NCBI GenBank assembly: GCA_014804785.1
Contig: JAAUZD010000045.1
Span: 1 to 64,000, forward strand
DNA length: 64,000 nt
Source: Lachnospiraceae bacterium
Lineage (GTDB): Bacteria; Bacillota; Clostridia; Lachnospirales; Lachnospiraceae
Reading direction: 5' to 3'
The number at the start of each line of letters is the position of its first letter. Position 1 is the first letter of the stretch. Shown here in pieces: positions 1 through 8,583 of this stretch. Under the pieces are notes generated by a model, which did not search any database, had not been told where the DNA came from, and saw nothing but the letters and a program-made list of their open reading frames with translations. Made by a program: the position numbers and the translations under genes.

Positions 1-383
1 GACAGCGTGCGGCTGCTCCGCTGAAAGTTTGCGGTCACCCACGCGACTGCACAGTCGGGAAGGCAGAAGTGCCGAAATCAACGTGCGGTTTGCGCCTCCC
101 ACAATGTGCCGTCTGACACTTCCGTATCTAAAGAGATCGTGTCCAACTTCTTTCGTCCCATCTGATCATGCACTGAGTGCCCGCTAAGCATTCAAACAGG
201 GGCGTGCCCTACGAAGAGAACTACTGCAAGCTACAGCTCTTGTTTGCATTTGATTATTCTGACCGGGGCGATATCCAAGGAACTAATATTCGGTGGACTC
301 TAACCTTGCTTCTCGCTGTTGACCTTGGTGCTGATGCAGTGTCAATGACAACTTCATCGATTTCGTTTTTTTCCTGACCCCTG
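1..383. other. No supported gene; probable non-coding end of IS110 remnant
   Basis: No open frame here has a convincing ribosome site or family match. The stretch is more GC-rich than the cluster that follows and lies just beyond the 3' end of a broken IS110-type transposase on the minus strand. IS110/IS1111 elements carry long non-coding ends, so this may be one of them; that is inference. The window starts inside it. Confidence 0.3.
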
Positions 384-1430
384 CTAGAATTCAGAATTCC
401 TGGATCCCAGCAAGAGTCTGGAATTGTAGCTCTGTCTGTTTGCTCTGCTTATGCTGACAATGCTTCCCGCTTTGCAAGATGTCTTATTGTCCGTTAACAT
501 CTTTTTCGGATTATATGCCGTTTCCTTCGTTAGGATGGTATATATCACTCTGAGCATTTTACAGGCTATTACTATCAGTGACTGCATCTTCTTTAGTGGA
601 TTTTCCTGTCTCATCGTATAGTAGACATGAAGTTCTTTAAATTCCTCTGCATGTGATATCACTGACTTTGCTGCGTGGAACAGCCAGTATCTAAACCGTT
701 TGCGTCCCCGATGGCTTATTTGGGCTTCTCCTTTGTGCTTACCTGAGCTGCACGCCACCATCCCTAATCCGCTTAGCTTCTGAATTTTTTTACATCATCA
801 AATCTCGAATCATCTCCCATCTCTGCAAGAATACCCGAAAGCGTATTATCCCCTATCCCTGATATCGCAAAGATATTTCCCTCATGAGGAATCTGCAGAC
901 ACTTCTGATTCAGCTGACTCTCTATATCTGAAGGCTGTCCGTCTAATTCGATGATTCTTTTGGCAAACCACTTAACAGCTGCTTTACCTGCCTCGGAACC
1001 ATCCTTTATTCCAACGCTTTCCTTGGCATACATTAAGATTTCTTTGGTTCTGCTATAGCCTCGCCCCCGCAGTTTGGCATCGTGCCAGATTTGCCTGATG
1101 CCGTCTGTCCTCAAACGAACTAAATCTTTCGGAAACGGATCCTTTCTAAGAATCTATAGGCAAAATGTTCCATCCACCTTTCCATATGCGTCCTTATATT
1201 CTGGAAAATAGATTTTCATTTCTCGGTGAAGACGATTTAGATTTCTTATTCTATCTTCATTTAACTGGTTGCGGAACATTGACTGCCTGCGTAATTCTAC
1301 ATACAGTCCTTTTGTTTCAGCTTTTGAAATAATTTCCTGCTGCTCGAAAATATATGCTGTTACTGCTTGATTTTTCTTCTTTGTGCCCTTGCCTGTCATT
1401 TTAGATACCTCTTGTATTCTTTATATTTTT
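384..1430 (-). pseudogene. IS110-family transposase remnant
   Basis: Three successive pieces form one decayed transposase. Piece one (1399-1154) reads on in frame through a TAG at 1156-1154 into piece two (1150-785: LRKDPFPKDLVRL, then the SGIGDNTLSGILAEMGD helix-hairpin-helix motif of the Transposase_20 domain). Piece two then loses frame at an A7 run near 788-794: one missing base separates DDVKKF from QKLSGLGMVACS. Piece three (761-384) is the C-terminal serine-containing tail with SGKHKGEAQISHRGR. The N-terminal DEDD catalytic half is absent, the frame stopping at a TAA a few codons upstream of 1399. The element is therefore dead by truncation, a stop and a frameshift. It marks one edge of the AT-rich biosynthetic island. 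Confidence 0.85.
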
Positions 1431-1540
1431 ACCAACTGGCAAGTCGATAATAATCTAAATTTACTTGAGGTATTTTCTTTAATCAATTCCCTGTACACTT
1501 TAAATTATACAGTAAGCTTTCACTCAAGGATTTAATAAAA

Positions 1541-2857
1541 TCATCTCTTTTTCTTAAACCATAAATCCGTATATTCTTTTACATAATCTAAAATCTTTGG
1601 CTCTACCCATGGCATAAGTGTCTCATAATAACTCACATCAGACCATTCTTCCAATTTTTGAGGTGGACAAAAGCCCCTGTTACATGCATCCTCATATAAG
1701 GGAGTTCCTGGATATGGCAAATAAAGATGTACTTTCGTTTCAGGGCGGGGTGATAGCGTCCATAATTTTTCAATCAACCTAAATGTATCTAACTGCTGCG
1801 TAAAAGTCTCTCCGGGAAATCCAACAACAAAAGTATATGATCCTAATATTCCATAATCGGCAATGGATTTTGCAATATCCCAAATTTCACTTACTGTAAC
1901 ATTTTTATGTACTATTTTATTTAATACATTATCATTTCCTGATTCAATTCCCATCAAAATACGAGTACATCCTGAAGATGCGATATACTCTAATATAGAT
2001 TTGTCACGTTTAATATCATTTGGATGTGCTGAAGCTGCCCACTTCAAATTATACAGGGACAAAAATTTAATAATTTTTTTTGCTCTTTCAATATTTGTAA
2101 AAAAATCCGCATCAGAGAATTTCACTCCATTAATATTATATATTTTAAAAAAATATGATATATCCTTTTTTACTTGTTCCTCACATATAGAGCAATATTT
2201 TCTTTTGTATGATGATTCATAACAAAATGCACAATTATACACACATCCTTGAGAACCAATATAGTTTATTACTTTAGAGGAAATCGTTTCATCATTTTTT
2301 ATATAATAGGATAAATCAATATCTTCAAAATCATAGCCCATCATCGCATTCACAGTAAGAATATTCTCAGATCCCCTCAATATTTTATTATTTCTTTTAC
2401 TATACAGTCCAGGAACTTCAAACGCATCTATTTTTTCTAATAAATAATCTATATATCTAGGAATTGACTGCTGCCCTGGACCTTGTAATACATCATCAAT
2501 AAGATTATTTTTTAAAGTTTCCTCAGGTAGCACATTTACATGTGCCCCTCCAAAACACAATACAATATTTTTATTGATCTTTTTCACATTTGCGCATATT
2601 GACAAAGCCTCTTCTATTTGCCCTCCACCTGTCATTATACTAAAACCGATAAAAACAATTCTATCTTGCTCATTTTCAATTAATTTTATTAATTTCTCAT
2701 TACTCTCCACATTGCAGTCATAATTTACTACCTCTACATCTTTTTTTTCATTTTTTATCGCTTTAGAAAGTGACAATATTGAATATGGTACCCAGGTAAA
2801 TGGATAGTTGTCTTTATAATGAATTTTAGGATAAACCAATATAACTAAATCTTTCAT
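1541..2857 (-). CDS. Cobalamin-binding radical SAM enzyme (438 aa), last gene of the cluster
   Basis: The N-terminal ~150 residues look like a B12-binding domain (FIGFSIMTGGG, then CFGGAHVNVLPEE), as in class B radical SAM enzymes. The core follows with CVYNCAFC near residue 207, which would hold the SAM-binding [4Fe-4S] cluster, then GIESGNDNVLNKI and FVVGFPGE typical of the Elp3/MiaB-like TIM barrel. Known family members methylate unactivated carbons or phosphorus or perform ring rearrangements; the substrate here is unknown. A SAM/B12 enzyme beside carrier proteins suggests it alters a carrier-bound or released intermediate (inference). It starts at ATG 2857 with ATGGAG about 10 nt upstream and follows a ~140-nt gap after the ligase gene, so it may have its own promoter. 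Confidence 0.88.
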   Translation of the reverse strand: MKDLVILVYPKIHYKDNYPFTWVPYSILSLSKAIKNEKKDVEVVNYDCNVESNEKLIKLIENEQDRIVFIGFSIMTGGGQIEEALSICANVKKINKNIVLCFGGAHVNVLPEETLKNNLIDDVLQGPGQQSIPRYIDYLLEKIDAFEVPGLYSKRNNKILRGSENILTVNAMMGYDFEDIDLSYYIKNDETISSKVINYIGSQGCVYNCAFCYESSYKRKYCSICEEQVKKDISYFFKIYNINGVKFSDADFFTNIERAKKIIKFLSLYNLKWAASAHPNDIKRDKSILEYIASSGCTRILMGIESGNDNVLNKIVHKNVTVSEIWDIAKSIADYGILGSYTFVVGFPGETFTQQLDTFRLIEKLWTLSPRPETKVHLYLPYPGTPLYEDACNRGFCPPQKLEEWSDVSYYETLMPWVEPKILDYVKEYTDLWFKKKR

Positions 2858-2999
2858 TTTATTTATTCTCCATTGCTATCTTCTTTTCAAAAATTATCTT
2901 TACATCTGTTAAATATAAAACGGTGTCTATATTATAACTAATTAATAAAAATGATGAAAAAATATTTTTTGTATCGTTTTATTAAAACTTCTTTATAAT

Positions 3000-4187
3000 T
3001 CATCCAATTTCTTCTTTAGGCAAATAACTAATAAACTTTTTCGTTTTGCCGTTCTTTCCAAACATTTGATTATTTTGAAAAATAAATTTTACATGTATAT
3101 CCGCTCCAAGTTCTTTTTTCATCCTGTTTTCGATAATTTTTAAAACTTCAGAATTAAATGAATCATTTTTAACAATATAAAATTCAAAAAAATCCGGGTG
3201 CGTCTGAATAACTTTGAAAGAAAATATAGCATTTTGACAATAAGTATTTACATCCCATATTATTTGATCAAAAAAGTAACTACCCAAGATGTTTTTTCCA
3301 TAAATTTCTGTTCCTATTCTTCCATCAGAGATTTTTAATATACTTGTTTTTTCATCCTTATATGGATAAGATATTGTACCTATATCACCTGACTTATACT
3401 TAATAATGGGCATATAATAATTATTGAAACTTGTAATAACTATTTCACCCAAATTATTACTTTCATTTATAACCTCACAAAAAAAATCATTGTCAAAAAT
3501 TTTTAATTTTCTATCACCACAATCATATGCCACACACCAAACCTCCTGTAAACCATAATGAACTACTGTTTTACAATCAAAACAGTTCTCGATAAACTTT
3601 CTTTTCTTTTCATTAACATACTCTCCCATAAATTCTATATATTTTAAATTTGATGAATGATAATTTAATTCTTTATTTGCTATCATCATTGCAAATTTCT
3701 CAATTATTGATATAGGTCCAGAAATCCAGCGTGGATTAAGCTGCATTATTTTTTCGAAATTTTTTTTTAAAACTTCCTTATTTGTATCATAAAAATGACC
3801 TATTATGTCTTCAATGTCATCACTAAACAAACTGATATAATTATCCGGAGTCAATAATGAATCTACCTTTCTTCTACATTGCCATATTTTTAATGCCAAT
3901 ATAGAACTTTCACTTTTCGTTTTTTTACATTCTAAGACTTGTCCAGTCGATCCACTAGTAATAAATGAGTTAATTTTCTCATTTTCTTTTATAATAGAAA
4001 AAAAATCCTCTCCTGCATTAATAATATCTTTTTTGCTCATATATGGCAATTCAAAATAAATTTGCTCAATATTTTCTAAATTTATTTCATAGCCCATTCG
4101 CTCCAAAATTTTTTTATAATATAAATTATTTTCCTGTAAATATAATAATAATTTTATTATTTTATTCTTCTGCTTATCATTGAGCAT
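3000..4187 (-). CDS. PaaK/CapK-like adenylate-forming ligase (395 aa)
   Basis: Resembles phenylacetate-CoA ligase family enzymes, which activate a carboxylic acid as acyl-AMP and pass it to a thiol. The P-loop-like FITSGSTGQ lies near residue 97, VVHYGLQEVW corresponds to the family's Y-G-x-T/x-E region, and IIKYKSGDIG to the conserved RY.tGD motif. The start overlaps the end of the preceding carrier-protein gene by 11 nt, a strong hint of translational coupling and that this ligase loads that carrier. The acid is not predictable from sequence. Similar stand-alone ligases are annotated as CapK-type; I treat the ACP pairing as inference from overlap. Confidence 0.85.
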   Translation of the reverse strand: MLNDKQKNKIIKLLLYLQENNLYYKKILERMGYEINLENIEQIYFELPYMSKKDIINAGEDFFSIIKENEKINSFITSGSTGQVLECKKTKSESSILALKIWQCRRKVDSLLTPDNYISLFSDDIEDIIGHFYDTNKEVLKKNFEKIMQLNPRWISGPISIIEKFAMMIANKELNYHSSNLKYIEFMGEYVNEKKRKFIENCFDCKTVVHYGLQEVWCVAYDCGDRKLKIFDNDFFCEVINESNNLGEIVITSFNNYYMPIIKYKSGDIGTISYPYKDEKTSILKISDGRIGTEIYGKNILGSYFFDQIIWDVNTYCQNAIFSFKVIQTHPDFFEFYIVKNDSFNSEVLKIIENRMKKELGADIHVKFIFQNNQMFGKNGKTKKFISYLPKEEIG

Positions 4188-4452
4188 TTCTTTCCACCTC
4201 AGCTACCACATAATCTACAAGAGTTTTAAATTCTTCAAAAGCTCCAAAGTCTAAAATGGAATCCTCAAATTCAGTCTCAAATTCCATCTCAAGATACACT
4301 ATTAACTTTACATACTCTAGTGAAGAAAAATGTAAATCAGAGGTTAAATTAGTGTTTTTCGGCACGTCACCTAACTCACCTTCCCTTCCTTCTTCATTCA
4401 TAATCTTATAAATGCAGTTTATAATCTTTTTTTCAATTTCTGCTCTATCCAT
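4177..4452 (-). CDS. Acyl carrier protein 2 (91 aa)
   Basis: A free-standing carrier protein. The phosphopantetheine attachment site is LHFSSLEYVKL, with Ser44 the likely modified residue; the usual preceding Asp (D-S-L) is replaced by Ser43. Helix-forming acidic stretches on both sides (EMEFETEFEDSIL) fit the four-helix ACP fold. It is too short to be part of a synthase. It overlaps the PaaK-like ligase downstream by 11 nt and follows the large cobalamin radical SAM gene, so it probably receives that ligase's acyl group and presents it to one of the radical enzymes. Whether the altered Asp weakens transferase recognition is open. Confidence 0.85.
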   Translation of the reverse strand: MDRAEIEKKIINCIYKIMNEEGREGELGDVPKNTNLTSDLHFSSLEYVKLIVYLEMEFETEFEDSILDFGAFEEFKTLVDYVVAEVERNAQ

Positions 4453-4537
4453 TTCTAATTACATATGATAAAAATCATAATTATCCTTTCTAAATTTTTA
4501 AATACATAAAGTAATGCCAAAATTGCTTCCTATATTT

Positions 4538-6088
4538 TCATTTCAGCTCAATGACAGCACAAATATATTCATTATATTTTTCTACTATTTCATTCAATTT
4601 ATTTTTATATGTACTAATTAACTTTCTAGCCAATTCTGCATTTTTAAATTCGTATAATAAACAATTCATACAGTTAACATCTAAACGGTATAATGCAATA
4701 AGACATTTTCTTAGCCATTCAGACAACACGATCTCATTATAATAATAACATTTATCAATTAAAAATCTGATATATTGATATTCCTTCATAATATTAATCC
4801 ATTCATCTAAGATTTTATAATATAGTTGAATATCGCGATTTACAAAATGATATCCTATATCGTTTGATGCATTTAATCCATGCTCGTTAATCACATCACA
4901 TATTTTGGTCCCAGAAATCGAAAAAACAAGAGAGCCAACAGAAAAAAATTCTTGTGTATAGTGTATATTAGCATATAAATTTAAATCATTTAATATTTTT
5001 AAGTTTTCTCTTATTTCTTCAATCGTTGAAAACGGATCTAATATTAAAAATCCAAATTCAAATTGAATACCATTTTCAATCAGCAATTTCAAAGCCTGAA
5101 TATTTTTTTCTACTGTTATACCTTTTTCATAAAAATCTAATTGTCTTTGAATAAAACTTTCTATACCGACAAACAGATACTTAAATCCTACCTTTTTTAA
5201 TATGGGCAAATAGTTTTTATAATAAATAATATCATTTGCTCGGAGTAATGCATTAAACGTAACCTTGTATCTACGACTCTCTAGAACTTTTAAAAAATCT
5301 ATCAGCCATTTTTCTCGTTCCTTACTAGCAGGCAAAAAATTCGAATCACAAAATGAAATATTTTTAACACTGAGATTTTTTACTATAATATCTATTTCTT
5401 CTATGACATTTTCAACTGTCCTAAAACGAATTCTTGGACCTTTTGTATAAGCAGAGAATTTTTTTTCACTACAAAATCCGCAGTTTCCATAGCATCCTCT
5501 TGATGAAACAATTGAGATTGTACGACATTTATTCCTTAGTTGATGATTCGGGAATGGTAATTTATCCAAATGTGTATATTCCTCAACTATATTCATTTTT
5601 ATTTCCCGTCCTTCACAATACGCAATTCCTTTTGTATTCTTCCATTCCAACATTCCTTTTTCTAGATTTTTGAACAAATCAACAATTATTTTTTCTCCTT
5701 CACCTAATATAATTGCTTTTACAAATAGATGAGTCTTCAACATTTTTTTATAGTCCAATGTCGGAGCATACCCACCAATAAAAAGGAATGTATCTGGCAT
5801 CTTATTCTCTAAAAAAAATAAAATTCTCTCGAAATTAAATAAATTATAATAAAATACTGAAATACCAACTATATCAAATTTATTTTCTTTAAGAGATTTA
5901 TATAATTGATTGAGCCCTATTCCTTCTGAAGGACAGTCGTATAAAGTTACTTCATATCCAGCTTCTAACAATGCCGCTTCCAAATATGCAATCCCCAAAT
6001 ATTGAACATTAACAACCGAATTATCGGACCATTCTTCAAATTTTCTCTTTTTTACCTGGGTTGGTGGATTTATAATACATGCTTTCAT
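4538..6088 (-). CDS. Cobalamin-binding radical SAM enzyme (516 aa)
   Basis: Starts MKACIINPPTQV, the typical opening of B12-binding radical SAM proteins, with the Rossmann-like B12 domain over residues ~1-150 (FDIVGISVF, FLFIGGYAPTLD, ILGEGE). The cluster motif CYGNCGFC is near residue 200, followed by FVGIESF and FEFGFLILDPFST barrel elements. No DXHXXG base-off histidine motif is seen, as is common in this class. The ~150-residue C-terminal part has no motif I recognise and may be the substrate or carrier docking region. It lies between a MoaA-like enzyme and ACP 2 in the same direction. Reaction unknown; methylation or skeletal rearrangement are family precedents. Confidence 0.88.
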   Translation of the reverse strand: MKACIINPPTQVKKRKFEEWSDNSVVNVQYLGIAYLEAALLEAGYEVTLYDCPSEGIGLNQLYKSLKENKFDIVGISVFYYNLFNFERILFFLENKMPDTFLFIGGYAPTLDYKKMLKTHLFVKAIILGEGEKIIVDLFKNLEKGMLEWKNTKGIAYCEGREIKMNIVEEYTHLDKLPFPNHQLRNKCRTISIVSSRGCYGNCGFCSEKKFSAYTKGPRIRFRTVENVIEEIDIIVKNLSVKNISFCDSNFLPASKEREKWLIDFLKVLESRRYKVTFNALLRANDIIYYKNYLPILKKVGFKYLFVGIESFIQRQLDFYEKGITVEKNIQALKLLIENGIQFEFGFLILDPFSTIEEIRENLKILNDLNLYANIHYTQEFFSVGSLVFSISGTKICDVINEHGLNASNDIGYHFVNRDIQLYYKILDEWINIMKEYQYIRFLIDKCYYYNEIVLSEWLRKCLIALYRLDVNCMNCLLYEFKNAELARKLISTYKNKLNEIVEKYNEYICAVIELK

Positions 6089-6163
6089 CTTTATACTCCA
6101 TTTACTTAGTTAGGTATAAACATTTATAAACTATTCCTTCAAAAATTTTAATAATCTTATTTT

Positions 6164-7144
6164 TTAATAGTTTTCATACGGCTTCCAAAAATTTTCTTTA
6201 TATTCTGCATTTATCAATAAGTCATATGACTCTTGTATTTTCTTTTCAACAGCTTCATAATCCATATTTTCTAAATCAAGTTTTAAATCCACGAGATTAT
6301 CGTCCCTTATTAAACACCTTTTTAATTTGCCATCGGCAGTTACCCGCAATGAAATCATTGCATCTTGACAAGGATAATACTTACACTCATTACAAACATT
6401 TCTATTATAATTTGTCCCTACGAAAGCATCCTTTAATAAAATATTGCTATTTTTAAAAGTATATTTTCTCATAGGAGTTCCTAATCCTCCAGGTGGCAAT
6501 ACATAGCAGCTATCTCCAAACTTCTGTCCAAGAATATCATACAATTCATATAACGGTGCATACTTCCCTTTTTCATCAAAATCTACACAATCTAATAGCT
6601 TTATAGAAACTTGCATCTCACATGCTAAATCTATTAATTTCAAAGCATGCTCCTTATTTCCACTAAAATATACACAATTTATTATGACTGGTAAACCTTT
6701 TCTTTGAATTGATTTGATTCCCTCAATAACTCGTTCAAAACAATTTATTCCTGTTATTTCCATAAATTCATTTGTATCCGTCGTATCTAAACTAACAGTT
6801 AGAGAATTTAATCCCGAAGATAGTAGTTCATCCTCATAATCTTGCAAAAAGAATCCATTGGTAACCATTTGAATATCATCAAATTTTAAATTATCTTTAA
6901 CGTATTTTATTATTTTAAATAAATCTCCTTTTTTCTTTTCTCGCAAAAGAGGTTCTCCTCCTGTAAACTTAATATGGGAAAATCCCACTTTGTTAGCAAT
7001 CTCAATAATCTTAATTATCTGCTCATAGTCCAATTCATTATCAACTTTTACGCCTTCTCCACCATCTCTACAATATATACACCGAAAATTACAGTCCGAA
7101 GTTAAGGCTATCCTAATGTGTGGTTTTCTAAACATTTTATTCAT
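6164..7144 (-). CDS. MoaA-like radical SAM enzyme (326 aa)
   Basis: Radical SAM motif CNFRCIYC (Cys18, 22, 25 from the chosen start) followed by KFTGGEPLL, then a C-terminal auxiliary-cluster region CNECKYYPCQDAMISL...KRCLIRDD that matches the MoaA/SPASM-type second [4Fe-4S] site. It lacks the terminal Gly-Gly of true MoaA, and no other molybdopterin gene is nearby, so GTP cyclase activity is unlikely. I chose ATG 7144 because GAGGAGG lies at 7157-7151, six bases upstream; a longer in-frame reading would overlap the decarboxylase. Twitch/SPASM enzymes often act on peptides or on small substrates with C-C or C-S bond formation; the substrate here is unknown. Confidence 0.88.
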   Translation of the reverse strand: MNKMFRKPHIRIALTSDCNFRCIYCRDGGEGVKVDNELDYEQIIKIIEIANKVGFSHIKFTGGEPLLREKKKGDLFKIIKYVKDNLKFDDIQMVTNGFFLQDYEDELLSSGLNSLTVSLDTTDTNEFMEITGINCFERVIEGIKSIQRKGLPVIINCVYFSGNKEHALKLIDLACEMQVSIKLLDCVDFDEKGKYAPLYELYDILGQKFGDSCYVLPPGGLGTPMRKYTFKNSNILLKDAFVGTNYNRNVCNECKYYPCQDAMISLRVTADGKLKRCLIRDDNLVDLKLDLENMDYEAVEKKIQESYDLLINAEYKENFWKPYENY

Positions 7145-7160
7145 ATAACGCCTCCTCAAA

Positions 7161-8368
7161 TTATTTATCAATACGATAGTAATCTACACCGATTTTATTC
7201 ACATAAATATTTTGCTGTTTATCCACTAATACTTCTCGAGGTATCTCTTGTCCACAAAAGAATAATGGTGAATAAGATAATAAATATGAACCAGCCTCTG
7301 TTATTGCAATAACATCATCTATTTCCAATTTATCAAAATCAAAAGCCTCGTGAACATTGTCTATAGTCGTACATGTTGGTCCAACGAATATTTGGGATTC
7401 TTTATCTCTATTAGTATAAAAGCTATATAGAAATGGCTGATATAGTCTATAGCAATATTGACGAATTCCCATCATGTTTATCCCTGCATCGAGTATTACA
7501 TATTTTTCATTTCTTGATTTTTTCACATCTCTTACAGTCGTAAGCACTATCCCGGCATTATTTGTTAAATATCGACCACTCTCATAAAATGAATTTGTAT
7601 ATGTATATGTACCAAAATAATCTGAATCTAACATCTGCTTCAACTCATTCAGATTTAATTCTTTTTGATTTTCATTCTCTATTACTCCAAATCCCCCCCA
7701 TAGTCAATATAATTAAATTTCAGACCATATAATTTCATTATTTTCAATGATAAATCATAAAGATATTTTGAATTATTAAATATAGATTTTGCCTCATAAT
7801 ATTGAGAGCCATTATACATAAACAATCCACTTAAAATTACATATGAACCATTACACAACTCTATAGCTTTCTCAATCTCATTCTCATCTATTCCAAAAGC
7901 AGAAGGTTTTCCCCCCATTTTAAGAATTGCATTATTGGAATTATAATTAGGGTTAATTCTACATAAAACCCTCGCTTCTTTATGTAGTTCGTTAGTTAAT
8001 TCAACCATCATTTCAACTTCATGGATTGATTCCAAATTGAATAAAAATACTCCCTTAGTTAAAGCATTGATTATTCCTTCTCTAGTTTTAGCCTGTCCAC
8101 TATAGATTATCCTTGTAGCACTAATACCATTCTCCATAACTAATATGAATTCTTTTTCTGATGCTGTTTCAAAAAAAGCACCCAATTCACAGAACAATTT
8201 TAAAATCATAGGATTAGGATTCGCCTTGACCGAATATACAATTTGAGAATTTTTAGGTAGTGCTTTTTCTAATCTTGCATAATTAGCTTCTAATTGTTCC
8301 ATCGAATATACAACCAAAGGAGATCCATACTTTCCTATTAAATCTTTTGCAAATTCATAGCTTAACAT
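7161..8368 (-). pseudogene. PLP-dependent (group IV) amino acid decarboxylase, split by frameshift
   Basis: Fold-type III decarboxylase related to LysA/ornithine decarboxylase and to BtrK, which decarboxylates a carrier-bound glutamate in butirosin synthesis. The first frame (8368-7682) has PLP lysine Lys48 in VYSVKANPNP and ends DYGGDLE-stop. The second (from about 7690 to 7161) carries the C-terminal domain with ILDAGINMMG and the catalytic VGPTCTTID motif. The two halves join perfectly if one G is added to the G7 run at 7699-7693, restoring the family motif DYGGGFG and a 402-residue protein of normal length. Every other residue of both halves looks intact, so loss is recent, reversible (phase variation or slippage) or a sequencing error. 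A GAAAGGAG followed by a six-codon ORF lies just upstream of the start. Confidence 0.88.
7693..7699 (-). repeat. G7 homopolymer at the decarboxylase frameshift
   Basis: Seven consecutive C on the plus strand (G on the coding strand) inside an otherwise AT-rich gene. With eight G the frame reads DYGGGFG and continues to the true stop at 7161; with seven it stops within three codons. Runs of this kind are classic slippage sites. Confidence 0.85.
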
Positions 8369-8548
8369 ATTATTTATAATGGCTCTATTTTTTACTTTTT
8401 ACCATATACTCCTTTCATTTTTATTAAGTTTTAGGCGTTTGCAAAACGCCACAATCCGCATAAATGCGGAATTTTTTGTTTCTAAAATACAAATAACTCC
8501 TCACCGGATATGGTATAATAGAGTTGCCTAGGAACTAAAAACCATGCA
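8369..8548. other. Palindrome-rich spacer within the cluster
   Basis: The longest spacer in the cluster. It contains GGCGTTTtgcAAACGCC and TCCGCATttATGCGGA hairpins back to back near 8430-8470 and, on the plus strand, a good -10-like TATAAT near 8514-8519. The palindromes and outward promoter resemble the end of a small insertion or MITE; I could not pair it with a second copy in the window. On the minus strand it separates the aminotransferase from the decarboxylase, so the second half of the cluster may start a separate transcript here. Confidence 0.4.
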
Positions 8549-8583
8549 CTAGGTAATTGCGAACTTGCTTCGCAATTACCTAG
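8549..8583. terminator. Perfect 15-bp inverted repeat overlapping the aminotransferase stop
   Basis: CTAGGTAATTGCGAA and its exact complement flank a five-base loop. The stop codon of the aminotransferase (8578-8576) lies inside the arm. A short T run follows eight bases later on the minus strand, so it may terminate or attenuate transcription, but a mobile-element end is equally possible. Confidence 0.45.

Noticed and set aside
177-377. 66-codon frame in the first 400 bases
   Set aside because: No ribosome site or family match; probably non-coding IS110 end.
6164-7144. MoaA-like enzyme as molybdenum cofactor gene
   Set aside because: No other mo-cofactor genes nearby and the terminal Gly-Gly of MoaA is missing; context is the biosynthetic cluster.
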